64,000 nucleotides of DNA from Eucalyptus grandis (taxonomy: Eukaryota; Streptophyta; Magnoliopsida; Myrtales; Myrtaceae): assembly GCF_016545825.1 (NCBI RefSeq), contig NC_052621.1, positions 1 through 64,000 of the forward strand, in the 5' to 3' direction. The notes beneath the pieces were generated by a model. The model searched no databases. It saw only the letters and a list, made by a program, of their open reading frames with translations, and had not been told where the DNA came from. Positions 31,216-44,506 of this stretch are shown in pieces. Within the stretch, counting starts at the first letter, position 1. Each line of letters opens with the position of its first letter. The translations under genes and the position numbers were made by a program.

Positions 31216-33420
31216 AATTGCCTTTCGATATTTTCCATTTCTGGTCATTTTTGCTTGAAAAACCCCGACAGTAGGAAATCTGCCAGAAACATGGCTTCCA
31301 AAAGCTTTCTTTCCATTCGACCCATCATTTTGGAGATCACAGCACCCTGACAACCCGACGAAACCAAAGAACAAAGATTTGACAGAGAAAATACGCTTTT
31401 TCTCCATAGAAAATTCCCTTTCTAGCCATTTTTTGCTTGAAAAACCACGATAGTTGGAAATCTGCTAGGAAACACATCTTCCAAAAGCTTTATTTTAGTA
31501 TGACCCATCATTTTGGAGATCACAGCACCCTGAAGGCCCGCCAAAATTAGAGAACGAAGTTTGGACAGAGAAAATTCCCTTTTCGATCATTTTTTGCCTT
31601 AAAAACCCCGATAGTATGAAATCTGTTGGGAAACATGGCTTCCAAAAGCTTTATTTTCATACGTCCCATCATTTTGGACATCACAAAGATCCCGAAGGCC
31701 CACCAAAACTAGAGAACGAAGATTCGACGGAGAAAATTCCCTTTTCGATCATTTTTTGCCTTAAAAACCCCGACAGTATGAAATCTGCTGGGAAACATGG
31801 CTTCCAAAAGCTTTATTTCCGAACGACCCATCATTTTGGACATCACAGCACCTTGAAGGCCTGCCAAAACTAGAGAATGAAGATTCGACAGAGAAAATTC
31901 CCTTTCTGGCCATTTGTTGCCAGAAAAACCCAGACCGTTGGAAATCTGCTAGGAAACATAGCATCCACAAGCTTTATTTCCATACGACCCATCATTTTGG
32001 AGATCACATCACCCTGAAGGCCCATCGAAATTAGAGAACGAAGATTCGACAAAGAAAATTCCCTTTTTCTCCAAACAAAATTCCCTTTCCGGCGATTTTT
32101 TGCCTGAAAAACCCCGATAGTTGGACATCTGCTAGAAAACAAGGCTTCCAAAAGCTTTATTTCCATACGACCCATCATTTTTGAGATCACAACACCCTTA
32201 AGGTCAGGCGAAACCGGATAACGAAGATTCAACAGAGAACATTCCCTTTTTCTACATAGAAAATTCCCTTTCCGTCCGTTTTTTCCTTGGAAAACCCCAA
32301 CAGTTGGAAATCTGCGGGCAAACATGGCTTCCCAAAGCTTTCATTTAGTACGACCCATCATTTTCGAGATCACAACTCCCTAGGCACGACGAAACCAGAG
32401 AACAAAGATTAGACAGAGAAAATTCCTTTTTTCACCAATTCCCTTTCAGGCCATTTTTTGCTTGAAAAACCCCGACAATTGGAAATCTGCTTGGAAACAT
32501 GGCTCCCAAAAGATTTAGTTCCATACAACGCATCATTTTGGAGATCACACCACCCTAAAAGCTAGTCAAAACAAGAGAACGAAGATTCCACTGAGAAAAT
32601 TCCCTGTTTTTCCATAGAAAATTCCTTTTCGGCCATTTTTTGCCTGAAAAACCCCAACAGTTGGAAATCTGTTGGGAAACATGGCTTCCAAAAGCAATAG
32701 TTCAGTCCGACCCATCATTTTGGACATGACAGTACCGTGAAGCCTCGGCGAAACAAGAGAACGAAGATTCCACAGAGAAAATTCACTATTTTTCCATAGA
32801 AAATTCCATTTCCGGCCAATTTTTGCCTGAAAACCCCCAATAGTTGGACATCTGCTAGAAAGCAAGGCTTCCAAAAGCTTTATTTCCATACGACCCATCA
32901 TTTCTTAGATCACAACACCCTTAAGGTCAGGAGAAACTGGATAACGAAGATTTAACAAAGAACATTCCCTTTTCCTACATAGAAAATTCCCTTTCCGTCC
33001 ATTTTTTCCTTGGAAAACCCCAACAGTTGGAAATCTGCGGGCAAACATGGCTTCCCAAAGCTTTCATTTAGTACGACCCATCATTTTTGAGTTAATAACT
33101 CCCTAATGGCACGACGAAACCAGAGAACGAAGATTCGATAGAGAAAATTCCTTTTTTCACCAATTCCCTTTCAGGCCATTTTTTGCTTGAAAAACCCCGA
33201 CAATTGGAAATCTGCTTGGAAACATGGCTTCCAAAAGATTTAGTTCTATACAACGCATTATTTTGGAGATCACACCACCCTAAAAGCTAGTCAAAACAAG
33301 AGATCGAAGATTCCATTGAGAAAATTCCCTGTTTTTCCATAGAAAGTTCCTTTCCGGCAATTTTTTGCCTGAAAAACCCCGACGGTTAGAAATCTGTTGG
33401 GAAACATGGCTTCCAAAAGC
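31216..33420 (+). repeat. Satellite array: variable-length monomers (about 162-190 bp)
   Basis: Main-family monomers with CATCATTTTGGAGATCACA anchors at about 31505, 31667, 31829 and 31991 are 162 bp; later ones reach 177-190 bp. From 32090 a block of four monomers is repeated once about 723 bp downstream. Divergence between neighbours is high, as expected at an array border. Confidence 0.85.
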
Positions 33421-33540
33421 AATAGTTCAGTCTAACCCATCATTTTGGACATGGCAGTACCGTGAAGCCTCGACGAAACAAGAGAACAAAGATTCCATAG
33501 AGAAAATTCCCTATTTTTCCATAGAAAATTCCATTTCCGG
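32090..33540 (+). repeat. Two-copy duplication of a four-monomer block (~723 bp)
   Basis: Unusual private variants occur twice at the same spacing: CCTTGGAAAACCCCAACAGT, GCGGGCAAACATGGC, TTTTTTCACCAATTCCC, and TACAACGCAT(C/T)ATT, at about 32285-32540 and 33008-33263. The two copies differ by scattered substitutions. Confidence 0.8.
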
Positions 33541-36500
33541 CCAATTTTTGCCTGAAAAACCCCGACATTTGGAAATCTGCTTGGAAACATGGCTTGCAAA
33601 AGCTTCAGCTCCGTACGACACATCATTTTAGAGATCACACCACCTTGAAAGCCAGGGAAAACAGGACAACGAAGATTCCACAGAGAAAATTCCCTGTTTT
33701 TCCATAGAAAATTCTATTTTCGGCCTTTTTTAGCCTGAAAAACCCCGATAGTTGGAAATATGTTGGGAAACATGACTTTCAAAAGCTTTAGTTCCATATG
33801 ACACAACATTTTGGAGATCACAGCACCCTGAAAGCCAGTCAAAAGAAGCGAATGAAGATTCCACAGAAAATTCCCTGTTTTTCCATAGAGAATTCCATTT
33901 CGCCATTTTTTGCCCGAAAAACCCCAATAGTTGGAAATCTGCTTGGAAAAATGGCTTCCAAAAGCTTTAGCCCGGTACGACACATTATTTTGGAGATCAC
34001 AACACCTTGAAAGACAGTAAAAACAAGACAACAAAGATTCCACAGAGAAAATTCCGTATTTTTCCATAGAAAATTCCCTTTCCGGCCATTTTTTTGCCTA
34101 GAAAGCCCCGACAGTTGGAAATCTGCTTGGAAACATGACTTCTAAAAGCTTTAGTTCTGTACGACACATCATTTTGGAGATCACAGCACCCTAAAAGTCA
34201 GTCAAAACAAGAGAACGAAGATTCCACAGAGAAAATTTCCCGTTTTTATATAGAAAATTTCCTTTCCGGCCATTTTTTGCCTGAAAAACCCCGACAGTTG
34301 GAAGTCTGCTTGGAAACATAGCTTCCAAAAGCTGTAGCTCTATATGAGACATCATTTTGGAGAACACAGCACCCTAAAAGCCAGTCAAAACAAGAGAATG
34401 AAGATTCCACAGAGAAAATTCCCTGTTTTTCCAAAGAAAATTCCCTTTCTAGCCATTTTTTCCGTGAAAAGCCCCGAGTTGGAAATCTGCTTGGAGACAT
34501 GACTTCCAAAAGCTTTAGTTCCGTACGACACATCATTTTAGAGATCACAGCACCCTAAAAGCTAGTCAAAACAAGAGAACGAAGATTCCATAGAGAAAAT
34601 TCCATATTTTTCCATAACAAATTCACTTTCCGGCCTTTTTGCCGGAAAAACCCAACGATTGGAAATCGCTTGGAAAATGGCTTTCAAAAGCTTTAGTTTT
34701 GTATGACACTTTATTTTAGAGGTCACAAAGACCGTGAAAGCCGCTTAAAACCGGACAACGAAGATTCCGCAGAGAAAATTTCCTATTTTTCTATAGAAAA
34801 TTCCCTTTCCGGCCATTTTTTGCCTGAAAAACCCCGACAGTTGGAAATCTGCTTGGAAACATGGCTTCCAAAATCTTTAGTTCCCTATGACACAACATTT
34901 TGGAGATCACGTAACCCCGAAAGTCAGTGAAAACAAGAGAACGAAGATTCCACAGAGAAAATTCCCTATTTTTCCATAGAAAATTCCCCTTCCGACCATT
35001 TTTTGCCTGAAAAGCCCCGATAGTTTGAAATCTGCTTGGAAACATGGCTTCCAAAAGCTTTAGCTCGGTACGACACATTATTTTGGAGATCACAACACCT
35101 TGAAAGCCAATAAAAACAAGAGAACAAAGATTCCACAGACAAAATTCCTTATTTTTCCATACAAAATTCCCCTTCCGACCTTTTTTCGCCTGAAAAGCCC
35201 TGACAGTTGGAAATCTGCTTGGAGACATGACTTCTAAAAGCTTTAGTTCTGTACGACACATCATTTTGGAGATCACAGCCCCTAAAAGCCAGTCAAAACA
35301 AGAGAACGAAGATTCCACAGAGAAAATTCCCTATTTTTCTATAGAAAATTTCCTTTCCGGCCATTTTTTGTCCGAAAAACCCCAATAGTTGGATGTCCAC
35401 TTGGAAAAATGGCTTCCAAAAGCTTTAGCAAGGTACGACACATCATTTTACAGATCACAGCACCTTCAAAGCCAGTAAAAACAAGAGAACAAAGATTCCA
35501 TAGAGAAAATTCCGTATTTTTCCATAGAAAACTCCCTTTCCGGCCATTTTTTTGCCTAGAAAGCCCCGACGTTGAAATCTGCTTGGAAACATGACTTCCA
35601 AAAGCTTTAGTTCTGTATGACACATCATTTTGGAGATCACAGCACCTTAAAAGCCACTCAAAACAAGAGAACGAAGATTCCACAAAGAAAATTTCCCGTT
35701 TTTATATAGAAAATTTCCTTTCCGGCCATTTTTTGCCTGAAAAACCCCAAGAGTTGGAAGTCTCGCTTGAAACATGGCTTCCAAAAGCTGTAGCTCTATA
35801 CGAGACATCATTTTGGAGAACACAGCACCCTAAAAGCTAGTCAAAACAAGAGAATGAAGATTCCACAGAAACTTCCTGTTTTCCATAGAAAATTCCCTTT
35901 CCGGCCATTTTCCGTGAAAAGCCCCGACAGCTTGGAAATCTGCTTGGAGACATGACTTTCAAAGGCTTTAGTTCTGTACGACACATCATTTTGGAGATCA
36001 CAGCACCCTAAAAGCCAAGTGAAAACAAGAGAACGAAGATTCCACAGAGAAAATTCCCTATTTTTCTATAGAAAATTTCCTTTCCGGTCATTTTTTCTGA
36101 AAAACCCCAACAGTTGGAAGTCAGCTTGGAAAAATGGCTTCAAAAGCTTTAGCTCGGTACGACACATCATTTTAGAGATCACAAGACCTTCAAAGCCAGT
36201 AAAAACAAGAGAACAACGATTCCACGAGAAAATTCCCTTTCCGGCCATTTTTTTGCCTAGAAAGCCCCGACAGTTGGAAATCTGCTTGGAAACATGACTT
36301 CCAAAAGCTTTAGTTCTGTACGACACATCATTTTGGAGATCATAGCACCCTAAAGGCCAGTCAAAACAGGAGAACAAAGATTCCATAGAGAAAATTCCCT
36401 GTTTTTCCATAGGGAATTCCCTTTCCACCCATTTTTGCACGGAAAACCTCGACGCTTGGAAATCTGCTTGGAAACATGACTTCCAAAAGCTTTAGTTCCA

Positions 36501-37400
36501 TACGACACATCATTTTGGAGGTCCCAGCACCTTCAAAGCCAGTCCAAACAAGAGAACGAAGACTCCACAGAGAAAATTCCCTGTTTTTCTATAGAAAATT
36601 TCCTTTCCGATCATTTTTTGCCTGAAAAACCCTAACAGTTGGAAGTTTGCTTGGAAAAATGGCTTCAAAAGCTTTAGCTCGATACGACACATCGTTTTGG
36701 AATTCACCACACCTTGAAAGCCAGTAAAAACTAGAGAACAAAGATTCCACAGAGAAAATTCCTTTTTTTCCATAGAAAATTCCGTTTCGGGCCATTTTTT
36801 GCCTGAAAAGCCCCGACAGTTGGAAATCTGCATGGAGACATGACTCCCAAAAGCTTTAGTTTCGAACGACACATCATTTTGGAGATCACAGCACCCTAAA
36901 AACTGGTCAAAACAGGAGAACGAAGATTCTATAGAGAAAATTCCATGTTTTTCTTGAGGGAATTCCCTTTCCACCAATTTTTTGCCCGAAAAACCCGACG
37001 CTTGAAATCGCTTGGAAACCTGGCTTCCAAAAGCTTTAGTTCGGTACGACACATCATTTTAGAGATTACAGACACCTTCAAAGCCAGTAAAAACAAGAGA
37101 ACACAGATTTCACAGAGAAAATTCCTTATTTTTCCATCGAAAATTCCCTTTCCGGCCATTTTTTGCCTCGAAAGCCCCGACAGTTGGAAATCTGCTTGGA
37201 AACATGACTTCCAAAAGCTTTAGTTCTGTACGACACATCCTTTTGGAGATCACAGCACCCTTAAAGCCAGTCAAAACAAGAGAACGATGATTCCACAGAG
37301 AAAATTCCCTGTTTTTCTATAGAAAATTTCATTTCCTAGTCATTTTTTGCCTGAAAAACACCAACAGGTTGGAAGTCGCTTGGAAAAATAGCTTCCAAAA
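33421..37400 (+). repeat. Satellite array: mainly A/B alternating 183-bp monomers
   Basis: Anchor spacing settles at about 183 bp (33437, 33619, 33803, 33982, 34166, 34349). Type A (CACCTTCAAAGCCAGTAAAA) and type B (CACCCTAAAAGCCAGTCAAA) tend to alternate between about 35.1 and 37.3 kb; earlier monomers are intermediate. Type C (CACCGTGAAAGCCTGTCAAA) is absent. Confidence 0.8.
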
Positions 37401-40400
37401 GCTTTAACTCGGTACAGCACATCATTTTAGAGATCTCTGCACCGTGAAAGCCTGTCAAAATTGGAGAACGAAGATTCCATAGAGAAAATTCCCTGTTTTT
37501 CTATAGAGAATTCACTTTCCGGCCATTTTTTGCCTGAAAAACCCCGACAGTTGGAAGTCTGCTTGGAAACATGGCTTCCGAAAGCTTTAGCTCGGTACGA
37601 CACATCATTTTGGAGATCACAGCACCTTCAAAGCCAGTAAAAAACAGAGAACAACGATTTCACAAAGAAAATTCCATATTTTTCCGTAGAAAATTCCCTT
37701 TCGGCCATTTTTTGCTTGAAAAGCCCCGACGATTGGAAATCGCTTGGGAGGCATGACTTCCAAAAGCTTTAGATCGTACGACACATCATTTTGGAGATCA
37801 CAAAGACCCTAAAGGCCAGTCGAAACAAGAGAACAATGACTCCACAAATAAAATTCCCTGTTATTCTATAGAAAATTTCCTTTCCTGGTCATTTTTGCCT
37901 AAAAAACACCAACAGTTGGAAGTCTGCTTGGAAAAATGGCTTCCAAAAGCTTTAACTCGGTACGGCACATCATTTTGGAGATCACCGCACCGTGAAAGCC
38001 TGTCAAAATTGGAGAACGAAGAGTCCATAGAGGAAATTCCATGTTTTCCACGAGAGAATTCACTTTCCGCCATTTTTTGGTGAAAAACCCCGACAATCGA
38101 AAGTCCGCTTGGAAACATGGCTTTCGAAAGCTTTAGCTCGGTACGACACATCATTTTGGAGATCACAGCACCTTCAAAGCCAGTAAAACCAGAGAACAAA
38201 GATTTTCACAACGAAAATTCCATATTTTTCCGTAGAAAATTCCCTTTCGGCCAATTTTTGTCCGAAAAGCTCCGACATGTTGGAAATTTGCCTACTCTGA
38301 CATGACTTCCAAAAGCTTTAGTTCCGTACAACACATCATTTTGGCGATCTCAACACCTTAAAAGCCATTCAAAACTAGAGAACGAAGATTCCACAGAGAA
38401 ATTCCCTGTTTTTATATAGAAAATTTCCTTTCCAGTCATTTTTTGCCGGAAAAACCACAACAGTTGGAAGTCTACTTGGAAAAATGGCTTCCAAAAGCTT
38501 TAACTCGGTACGGCTCAACATTTTGGAGATCACTACACCCTGAAAGCCTGTCAAAATTGGAGAACGAAGATTCCATAGAGAAAATTCCCTGTTTTTCCAT
38601 AGAGAATTCACTTTCGAGGCCAATATTTGTCTGAAAAACCCGACGGTCGGAAGTCTCGCTTGGAAACATGGCTTTCGAAAGCCTTAGCTCGGTACGACAC
38701 ATCATTTTGGAGATCACAGCACCTTTAAAGCCAGTAAAAACTAGAGAACAAAGATTTCACAAAGAAAATTCCATATTTTTCCGTAGATTATTCCCTTTCA
38801 GCCATTTTTTGCATGAAAAGCCCCGATGCTTGGAAATCTGCTTGGAGGCATCACTTCCCAAAGCTTTAGTTCCGTATGACACGTCATTTTGGAGATCACA
38901 GCACCCTAAAAGCCAGTCAAAACAAGAGAACAATGATTCCACAGAGAAAATTCCCTGTTTTTCTATAGAAAATTACCTTTCCGGTCATTTTTTGCCTGAA
39001 AAACACCAACAGTTGAAGTCTCGCTAGGAAAAATGGCTTCCAAAAGCTTTAACTCGGTACGGCGCATCATTTTGGAGATCACTGCGCCGTGAAAGCCTGT
39101 CAAAATTGGAGAACGAAGATTCCATAGAGAAAATTCCCTGTTTTTCCATAGAGAATTCACTTTCCAGCCATTTTTTGGCTGAAAAACCCCGACAGTCGGA
39201 AGTCTGCTTGGAAACATGGCTTCCGAAAGCTTTAGCTCGGTACGACACATCATTTTGGAGATCACAGCACCTTCAAAGCTAGTAAAAACCAGAGAACAAA
39301 GATTTCACAAAGAAAATTCCATATTTTTCCGTAGATTATTCCCTTTCGGCCATTTTTTGCCCGAAAAGCCCCGACAGTTGGAAATCGCTTTGCGAGATGA
39401 CTTCCGAAAGCTTTAGTTCCGTACGACACATCATTTTCAAGATCACAGCACCCTAAAAGCTAGTCAAAACGAGAGAACGAAGATTGCACAGAGAAAATTC
39501 CCTCTTTTTCTTTAGAAAATTTCCTTTCCGGTCATTTTTTCACTGAAAAACCCCAACAGTCGGAAGTTTGCTTGGAAAAATGGCTTCCAAAAGCTTTCTC
39601 TCGGTACGGCACATCATTTAGGAGATCACTGCACCCTGAAAGACTGTCAAAATTGGAGAACGACGATTGCATAGAGAAAATTCCCTGTTTTTCCTTAGAG
39701 AATTCACTTTCAGGCCAATATTTGTCCTGAAAAACCCCGACAGTCGGAAGTCTGCTTGGAAAAATGGCTTCCAAAAGCTTTAACTCGGTGCGGCACAACA
39801 TTTTGGAGATCACTGCACCGTGAAAGCCTGTCAAAATTGGAGAACGAAGATTCCATAGAGAAAATTCCCTGTTTTTTCATAGAGAATTCAATTTCTGGCC
39901 ATTTTTTGGCTGAAAAATCCCAACAAATCGAACTCGCTTGGAAACATGGCTTCCGAAAGCTTTAGCTCGGTACGACACATTATTTTGGAGATCACACCAC
40001 CTTCAAAGCCAAGTAAAAACCACAGAACAAAGATTTCACAAAGAAAATTCCATATTTTTCCATAGAAAATTCCCTTTCGGCCATTTTTTGCCCTAAAGCC
40101 CCGACAGCTTGAAATCTGTTTGGAAACATGACTTCCAAAAGATTTAGTTCTGTACGACACATCATTTTGGAGATCACAGCACCCTAAAAGCCAGTCAAAA
40201 CAAGAGAACAATGATTCCACAGAGAAAATTCCCTGTTTTTCCATAGAAAATTTCATTTCCGGTCATTTTTTGCTTGAAAAACACCAACAGTTGGAAGTCT
40301 ACTTGGAAAAATAGCTTCCAAAAGCTTTAACTCGGTAGGGCACATCATTTTGGAGATCACCGCACCGTGAAAGCCTGTCAAAATTGGAGAACGAAGATTC

Positions 40401-41640
40401 CATAGAGAAAATTCCCTGTTTTCCATAGAGAATTCACTTTCCGGCCATTTTTTGCTTGAAAAACCCCGACAAATCGAAGTCTCGCTTGGAAACATGGCTT
40501 CCAAAAGCTTTAGCTTAGTACGACACATCATTTTGGAGATCACAGCACCTTCAAAGCCAGTAAAAACCAGAGAACAAAGATTTCACAAAGAAAATTCCAT
40601 ATTTTTCCGTAGAAAATTCCCTTTCAGGCCATTTTTTGCCTGAAAAGCCCCAACAGTTGGAAATCTTCTTGGAGACATGACTTCCAAAAGCTTTAGTTCC
40701 ATACGACGCATCATTTTGAAGATCACAGCACCCTAAAAGCCAGTCAAAACGAGAGAACGAAGATTGCACAGAGAAAATTCCCTGTTTTTCTATAGAAAAT
40801 TTCATTTCCGGTCATTTTTTCCCTGAAAAACCCCAACAGTTGGAAGTCTGCATGGAAAAATGGCTTCCAAAAGCTATAACTCGGTACGGCACATCATTTT
40901 GGAGATTACTGCACCCTGAAAGCCTGTCAAAATTGGAGAACAAAGATTTCATAGAGAAAGTTCCCTGTTTTCCATAGAGAATTCACTTTCAGTCAATATT
41001 TGTCTGAAAAACCCCGACAGTCGGAAGTCTGCTTGGAAACATGGCTTTTGAAAGCTTTAGCTCGGTACGACACATCATTTTGGAGATCACAGCACCTTTA
41101 AAGCTAGTAAAAACCAGAGAACAAATATTTCACAAAGAAAATTCCATATTTTTCCATAGAAAATTCCTTTTCGGCCATCTTTTGCCCGAAAAGCCCCGAC
41201 GCTTGAAATCTGCTCGGAGAGATGACTTCCGAAAGTTTTAGTTCCGTATGACACATCATTTTGAGGATCACAGCAGCCTAAAAGCCAGTAAAAACAAGAG
41301 AACGAAGATTGCACATAGAAAATTCCCTGTTTTTCTATAGAAAATTTCCTTTCCGATCATTTTTTCCCCGAAAAACCCCAATAGTTGGAAGTCTGCTTGG
41401 AAAATGGTTTTGCAAAAGCTATAACTCGGTTCGGCACATCATTTTGGAGATCATTGCACCATGAAAGCCTGTCAAAATTGGAGAACGAAGATTCCATAGA
41501 GAAAATTCCCTATTTTTCCATAGAGAATTCACTTTCCGGCCATTTTTTGGCTGAAAAACCCCGATAGTCGGAAGTCTGCTTGGAAACATGGCTTCCGAAA
41601 GCTTTAGCTCGGTACGACACATCATTTTGGAGATCACAGC
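37401..41640 (+). repeat. Satellite array: ABC trimer higher-order repeat, left part
   Basis: Type C first appears at about 37440. From there A, B and C monomers follow in order, with type A at about 37620, 38167, 38715 and 39265 (about 548 bp apart), then one extra C monomer before A at about 40000. Type C carries GAGAATTCAC (EcoRI). Most monomers carry AAAAGCTTTA (HindIII). It is interrupted at 41640 by the solo LTR. Confidence 0.9.
41636..41640. repeat. Target site duplication of solo LTR, left copy (acagc)
   Basis: ACAGC precedes TGTGGCATCCC at 41641 and is repeated at 45244-45248. The satellite reads GAGATCACAGCACCTTC uninterrupted if the LTR and one copy are ignored. Confidence 0.95.
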
Positions 41641-42172
41641 TGTGGCATCCCAAAATTCAAAGCCAAGCCACAAGGCGTGTTAAAGTCTCTAATTAGGTGA
41701 TAAAAATTTCCATGGCTTATGCTTTAGCCATTAGTCTTTTAATTAGATGATTTGTGTATATGATTGTGAAAATTTAAATTTGATAGATTAATAATTTATG
41801 CTTGGCCATGTACCTTATAAATTAAATTGCGATAAATAAAATGCCCTAAGACTTTGGCCAAGATGAAAATTGAAATTTAAAAATATTTATAGAAGTATTC
41901 AAAAAAAAGAAGAAGGAAAAAGAGGGTCAAAAATTCGATTGGGCCTTAAGCCCAAGAGTGGAACTTTAATGGGCCAAGTTGGCCGGCCCATTGAAGCCCA
42001 CAAGTGGGCTGTCGACCAGCCCAAGAGGAGGCCCAAGATGTGGCCGGATGGCCCAAGCCCAAAAAGCCCAAGCCCAAATTCAAAAAAATTCAATGTGACA
42101 AGTGGCAAGGGGGAAAGCCATGCATTGGTTGGTTTGTAGGCAAGTAATGATTGTTAATCATGAGGATTTGGG

Positions 42173-42180
42173 GATATAAG
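42173..42180 (+). promoter_or_regulatory. Candidate TATA box of LTR C
   Basis: GATATAAG directly before the GA-rich leader, in the same relative position as TTATATAG in LTR B (6433-6440). Confidence 0.45.
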
Positions 42181-42469
42181 AAGGGAAGAGAGAGAGAAGG
42201 TGGCCGGATTTCTTTTGGCCGAGAGAGAGGGTGAGAGAGAGAGAGAATTCGAGAAAGAGAGGGAGAGGCCGAGAGAGGAAGGAGGCGGAGCCGAGGGGTT
42301 GTCGCCGTCCGTCCGCCGTGTGCCGCCGTGTTCGGCGCCCTACGCCGTCGACCGTCCATTCTAGAGGCAAGTGGGAGTCCTCTAGCTTCTCTTGCATGCT
42401 TGTATGTCGTTTGCATGTTGAATCTTTGAGTGTTAGATGAGAAAAACCGAAGCATGCATGAGTTGTGTG

Positions 42470-43210
42470 TGAATGGTGTGGCTGTTTGTGTTCGGACCGT
42501 GTGAGTCAGAAACTTGTTTGAGCTTGCATGTGTGTTTAGAGTCCGATATTGGCTTCAATTTATTCATGATAGTTGTAGCTAACATCTTGAACTACAACAT
42601 ACTGAAATTTCGTGAAAAATGATGGAGATTTGAGGGGTTAAAGTCTTGTTCTACGGAGACCTCAGATCTGGAGAGTTTTTACTGACCTCTTGCTGGATTC
42701 GTGGTTGCATGTTGGTTATTGTTGAGAATCTCACTTCGGTTTCTTCATAAAAGTTGTAGGAGACATCTTAAAATACAACATACTCAAATTTTAAGTGAAA
42801 TGAACAAGTGTAGCCTAGTAAGTCGACTAGATCTTGAAGAAGATGATTCAGGTGATGTATTTTGAGATACCCGAGACTTCAAGGACCTAAATTATGACTC
42901 TACTCTGGTTATTTGACTCAGATCTCTTCATGAAACTTGTAGAGGACATCTTGATGTATATCATATCAAAATTTTAGAGAAAACTAAAGAGAATAGGTAG
43001 GTGAAATCTTAATATTTCGGTGGTATGTACACTGTACGATGCGGTAATGGGTCCAGAAGATTTGTGAGGCTGTATAAAATAATTTAAAAAGAATCTAGCT
43101 TGGAGTTCTTCATGAAAGTTGTGTGAAAATGTCTTGGCTACCACTCTGTAAATTTCGTAATTTTTGGAGGCCATATGGATATTTTAATCGAATTTCTTCG
43201 GAAACTGTGC
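42470..43210 (+). repeat. Internal ~183-bp tandem repeats of LTR C
   Basis: The anchor (G)AAAGTTGTA and variants lie at about 42569, 42750, 42933 and 43115, steps of 181, 183 and 182 bp. The same motifs as in LTRs A and B follow (AACATACT, AGATCTGG in the early unit). Confidence 0.8.
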
Positions 43211-43370
43211 ATTCTGGTTTTATCCGAATATTATGTGTTGTTTTGTGGAAATTGTGAAATTGTGTGAAATTCAATTTGGCCATGAATTTGCATGAAATTG
43301 TCATCCTATTGGTTTGTTTAATGATTGCTTGAATTTCTATAATTTTGGGAATTTATAGATATTGAATTTA

Positions 43371-43500
43371 ATATTTATTTATTAAAAATAAATTAATTAA
43401 TAAATTAATTAATTAATAATAAAATAATAAAATAAAATAAATTGGATTATTTTATTGGCCATAAATTCCATTGAATTTATTAATAAATAATTATACATTG
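43371..43500 (+). repeat. AT-rich simple-sequence stretch in LTR C
   Basis: TTAATTAATTAATAA and AATAAAATAAAATAAA type runs with almost no G or C. LTRs A and B lack an equivalent expansion at this point. Confidence 0.7.
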
Positions 43501-43659
43501 TTGCATGTATAATGAGATATTGGTGTATGTATGACATTGAATTGTGATGCATGTGTGCCAAGTATGACTTGTTTGATGTCACGCCATATGCCATGTTAAA
43601 ATGAGATCAAAATAATGATAAATGTGGATAATGATAAGTGAGGAAGTGGTTGTGGTGGA

Positions 43660-43970
43660 GGATGAGGCCGGAATGTATAGAGATGCATTGCCGGATTCCC
43701 TGGGAGATTCAAGATGCTTGGAATGTGGGGGGCCAGAATCCCTGTCGGAGGTCTTTGCCCGAAGGGAATGCCTCGCGATGCTAGGATTGGGGTGCGAGAT
43801 GCCCGGCCAGGGAGTGTAAATGCCGGAAGCCCTGTCGAAGGTTTCTGCCCGAAGGGAATGCCTCGTGATGCTAGTTGAGATGCGAGATGCCCGGAATGTG
43901 GGGGGCCGGATGCCCGGTGGCCTGGGAGGCTGAATGCCGGAAGCCTCGGAGGTCTTTGCCTGAGGAGATA
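43660..43970 (+). repeat. GC-rich GATGCC-type minisatellite segment in LTR C
   Basis: GCCCGAAGGGAATGCCTCG, TGCTAG(G/T)(A/T)TTG and GCGAGATGCCCGG motifs recur about every 95-120 bp. Counterpart of 4950-5300 and 8130-8590. Confidence 0.7.
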
Positions 43971-44027
43971 ATAAAATTGAGAAATGGGTGATGTGGTGAT
44001 CAAATTGAAAGCTAAAAGTGGAAATTA

Positions 44028-44330
44028 AATCATGGCATGATATGCATGATATGATATACATGATGATATGCATGATGATGATGATGATGATATGTGATGT
44101 GAAATAATGATGATCACCCATGATATGATATGCATGATGATATGCATGATGATGATGATGATGATGATGATATGTGATGTGAAATAATGATGATCACCCA
44201 TGATATGATATGCATGATGATATGCATGATGATGATGATGATGATATGTGATGTGAAATAAGGATGATATGATATGCATGATGATATGCATGGTGATGAT
44301 AATGATGATGATATATGATATGGCCTGTGT
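44028..44330 (+). repeat. ATG-rich minisatellite in LTR C (about 80-90-bp units)
   Basis: Units of ATGATATGCATGATGATATG followed by runs of GATGAT and then TGTGATGTGAAATAATGATG repeat about three times. His/Ser/Ile-rich reverse frames here are artefacts of the repeat. Confidence 0.8.
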
Positions 44331-44506
44331 AATAAGATGATGCCATGATGATGATGACATGTATGATACGATGATGATACACATGTATGTGTTATAAATT
44401 GATATGATGATGCATGATAGTATGCGCATGGCTTCAAGGTAAGTAGCGCCTACAATGCATGTATGATTGCATGATGCATTGAGTTGTTATTAGATTCCTT
44501 ATCTGC

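Noticed and set aside
43579..44437. His/Ile/Ser-rich reverse-strand frames in LTR C
   Set aside because: Pure products of the GAT/ATG minisatellite; no start context, no conservation in LTRs A or B.
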